Shown here piece after piece: positions 62,042 through 64,000 of a stretch of DNA of 64,000 bases. Source of the DNA: Limibacter armeniacum (GTDB lineage Bacteria; Bacteroidota; Bacteroidia; Cytophagales; Flammeovirgaceae); the NCBI RefSeq assembly GCF_036880985.1, contig NZ_JBAJNO010000008.1, positions 1,364,001 through 1,428,000 of the forward strand, written 5' to 3'. The notes under the pieces are model-generated. The model made no database searches. It was not told where the DNA came from and worked only from the letters and a program-made list of their open reading frames with translations. Position 1 is the stretch's first letter; each line of letters begins with the position of its first letter. Made by a program: the position numbers and the translations under genes.

Positions 62042-62303
62042 ATAATAGGACACCGAAATATGGTATGGATTGATAGCATGCTATAATTACCCATGGGGCG
62101 GCTTATACTTATTTGATTATGAGGATTTGGTTGGTTTTTCAATAATTACCTTTTATGATTTTTTTATTGAGGAACAAAAGAGAAGGTATAGCAGGTATTG
62201 ATTAGAAAGGTGATACAGTAGGGGTATTTATAATTTAAGCCATTAAGATGCGAGCATTGTATAGTTTTTCAGAATCAATCCCGAAGGGACATAACAAAAA
62301 TAG

Positions 62304-62540
62304 CCTTGGATAACATCCAAGGTTAGTTCAGTCTCCAACACCAGACGAGTTGAATCTTTGAAAGGCAGACAACACCATGCGTAAATTTAACTCCTTTGGA
62401 GTTGGGTTCTTATGGTATTGATTAGACCCCAGATTTTCATCTGGGGCTATTATTCTTAAATCCCTTTGGGATTTTTTTGTATGATAACCACCGTTTCCAA
62501 AGGAAACAAACAATAATAGCCACAGGCGTAAGCCTGTGGC
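62304..62540. repeat. Hairpin-rich block left of the transposase gene
   Basis: Perfect hairpins stand in close series: CCTTGGA/TCCAAGG (62304-62322), AACTCC/GGAGTT (62389-62403), CCCCAGAT/ATCTGGGG (62427-62446), AAATCCC/GGGATTT (62458-62474), GTTTCC/GGAAAC (62493-62507) and GCCACAGGC/GCCTGTGGC (62519-62540). The part 62389-62517 is a direct repeat of 63115-63243. This density is typical of REP/BIME-like DNA. Confidence 0.8.
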
Positions 62541-62646
62541 ACATTGTTCCATGCCTTCCCAACCCCGATAGGGGTTGAATGGGTGATGCCGATTATTTTG
62601 TACAACTTAATACATCCAGATTGTATGGTCAATGTACGCTATGGAT

Positions 62647-63093
62647 TTACCCCATATATTTTTCATCATAGGTCACTCCATGTTCATTCAGTAAGGAGAT
62701 TAATTCCTCTTTGAAATCCACATGCTTATGATGCTCTTTTTGTCTCTTGATATATTGAACCAATTTTTCTTTTTGATTTTCTGAACAGGTAAAAGCACCA
62801 TATCCATTCTGCCATCCTCTAAAATTTGGGAATACATTTTCGGTTTTATTCCAATGATTGGTCGCTAGTTTAATGTCTTTAATCAAATCAGCAAGCCTTT
62901 CATTTGGGTGAAGGTGTGTTAGGATGTGTAAGTGATCTTCTGTGCCGTTGATCTGATAAAGTGTACATTGCTTCTTATTTAGAATCCCCCATATATAACG
63001 GAAAAGAGATTCATGGTGACAGAAGCTAAGCGTCTTTTCACGATTCTTAGTGGAAAATACAATGTGGTAGATAATTTGGGTATAGGTTGACAT
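62647..63093 (-). CDS. IS200/REP-associated (RAYT-like) HUH transposase
   Basis: A 148-residue Y1 transposase. The HUH motif is His54-Leu-His56 in TEDHLHILTHL; the catalytic Tyr is probably Tyr114 in KLVQYIKRQKEHH; GWQNGYGAFTCS is a family signature. It nicks single-stranded DNA at hairpins. Short size, absence of a tnpB neighbour and flanking 129-bp direct repeats full of hairpins point to a REP-associated transposase or a small IS200-type element. Confidence 0.85.
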   Translation of the reverse strand: MSTYTQIIYHIVFSTKNREKTLSFCHHESLFRYIWGILNKKQCTLYQINGTEDHLHILTHLHPNERLADLIKDIKLATNHWNKTENVFPNFRGWQNGYGAFTCSENQKEKLVQYIKRQKEHHKHVDFKEELISLLNEHGVTYDEKYMG

Positions 63094-63114
63094 CGGTGTC
63101 GTCTTTTTTAGTTC

Positions 63115-63243
63115 AACTCCTACGGAGTTGGGTTCTTATGGTATTGATTAGACCCCAGATTTTCATCTGGGGCTATTATTCTTAAATCCCTTTGGGATTT
63201 TTTTGTATGATAACCACCGTTTCCAAAGGAAACAAACAATAAT
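63115..63243. repeat. 129-bp hairpin-rich direct repeat right of the transposase gene
   Basis: Nearly identical to 62389-62517; the only differences I see are in the first hairpin loop (TAC instead of TTT). It carries the same four hairpins AACTCC/GGAGTT, CCCCAGAT/ATCTGGGG, AAATCCC/GGGATTT and GTTTCC/GGAAAC. The two copies bracket the transposase gene in the same orientation. Confidence 0.85.
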
Positions 63244-63310
63244 GCTGCACGAGTAACAGGTGGATGTAAGCCTATGGAAAAAGAACCTGTTGTGACAGAA
63301 CTCACCAATA

Positions 63311-63412
63311 GACGGTATAAATCCCGCCTCTTGGAGATACCATCCCTTCGGGATTTGTGAATGTATCAACCCTGAAAGGGTTATATCCTAAAGAGGCGGA
63401 TTTTAATCCGTC
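63311..63412. repeat. 102-bp palindromic repeat, copy 3
   Basis: Same unit as copy 2 with few differences (GACGGTATAAATCCCGCCTC ... GGCGGATTTTAATCCGTC). The spacer before it (AACCTGTTGTGACAGAACTC) equals that before copy 2. A broken fourth copy begins at 63446 (GACGGTATAAATC) and stops after about 14 bases. Confidence 0.85.
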
Positions 63413-63554
63413 AAAAGAACCTGTCGTGACAGAACTTCATCTATAGACGGTATAAATCAACAAAACCTTCCCGACCCCCTGAACGAGATGAATTTTTTTC
63501 ACCTATCTTCCTATCTTGAAAATTGAAAACAATCCTGAAACTGAATTTTTTAAA

Positions 63555-64000
63555 ATGAAAAACTATATCTCCATTCTTCGTGGTATTAATGTGAGTGGTC
63601 AGAAAAAGATCAAGATGGCAGACCTTAAAAAGCATATCGAAAATCTGGGTTACGAACAGGTTTCCACTTATATCCAGAGTGGTAATATCCTGTTTGAATC
63701 TGAGGTGACTGATATCTCCCTGCTGGAAACCTCCATTGCAGACATGATTAAGAAGGAGTACGAATTTGAGGTGCCTGTTTTGGTGCTGGAAAAAGAAACC
63801 TTGCAAAATGTCGTAGCAGACAATCCTTTCCTTTCTGACCCCAATATTGATATTGACAAACTGCATGTTACGTTTCTGGCAAAAAAGCCTGTACCTGAAA
63901 AAGTAGCTGCTTTAAAGGAACTTGATTTTGGCGATGATCAGTTTCAGGTAGTAGGGAAGTGTGTTTACCTCTATTGTCCGAATGGTTACGGCAGAACAAA
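63555..64000 (+). CDS. DUF1697 family protein (partial, runs off the window)
   Basis: ATG 63555 opens a frame that is still open at 64000 (148 residues seen; typical family length is about 180). It begins MKNYISILRGINVSGQKKIK and continues MADLKKHIENLGYEQVSTYIQSGNILFE, the DUF1697 signature. The function of the family is unknown. It follows the repeat island at about 100 bases. Confidence 0.85.
   Translation, partial: MKNYISILRGINVSGQKKIKMADLKKHIENLGYEQVSTYIQSGNILFESEVTDISLLETSIADMIKKEYEFEVPVLVLEKETLQNVVADNPFLSDPNIDIDKLHVTFLAKKPVPEKVAALKELDFGDDQFQVVGKCVYLYCPNGYGRT

Noticed and set aside
61801-63460. CRISPR array
   Set aside because: Repeats are 102 or 129 bp, palindromic, with conserved rather than unique spacers, and no cas genes are present.
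1-64000. tRNA or rRNA genes
   Set aside because: No cloverleaf-type GGTTCGAAT arms with matching acceptor stems and no rRNA-like stretch were found by eye; a tRNAscan run would settle this.

Overview
The window looks like a chromosomal segment of a Bacteroidota bacterium, most likely of the order Cytophagales. The support is a DUF3276 gene, an uppS-bamA-multiple OmpH/Skp cluster, RlpA-SPOR proteins, GTG/TTG starts with weak ribosome binding sites, and promoter boxes of the TTTG/TAnnTTTG kind. This placement is inference from gene content, not from a marker gene.

Region 1 (1-4400) is very AT-rich. It holds a run of same-strand, single-gene units separated by attC-like sites. The first ten bases of a unit (for example GTTGTGTGTA at 160) recur as an exact inverted copy at its end (TACACACAAC at 960), and each site has a second inner inverted pair. 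This is the architecture of an integron cassette array. The cassettes encode two lipoproteins, a membrane protein and unknown proteins. The array ends in a decayed gene (3850-4344).

Region 2 (about 4500-33350) is a GC-richer prophage-like element of about 29 kb. Its order is: a divergent repressor; an early operon with RHH and HTH proteins, a RecE-like nuclease, a replication initiator, a DnaC-like loader, a Rha/KilAC antirepressor and a C5-methyltransferase; small accessory genes; a reverse-strand lysis, Mu-type head and terminase block; then forward-strand protease-scaffold, capsid, tail chaperone, tape measure and tail proteins. No integrase or Mu transposase is visible. Notable points are a second recognisable reading frame inside the methyltransferase gene, a portal-MuF-metallopeptidase fusion, a frameshifted gp36 gene, and a candidate -1 frameshift before the tape measure.

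Region 3 (33500-61640) is host housekeeping DNA: an acyltransferase, a response regulator, an AI-2E transporter, DUF3276, two RlpA-SPOR proteins, DUF58, a UbiB-like kinase with a TetR regulator, hemL, a TRAP transporter whose large subunit is cut by an IS982-type element, uppS, bamA and three OmpH/Skp chaperones, an LD-carboxypeptidase, a cyclase, a methyltransferase, a thioesterase, a beta-lactamase-like hydrolase, an NlpE-META lipoprotein, and a U32 hydroxylation protein with a ferredoxin.

Region 4 (61640-63550) is a repeat island. 102-bp palindromic units surround an IS200/RAYT-like HUH transposase, which is itself flanked by 129-bp hairpin-rich direct repeats. A DUF1697 gene runs off the right end.
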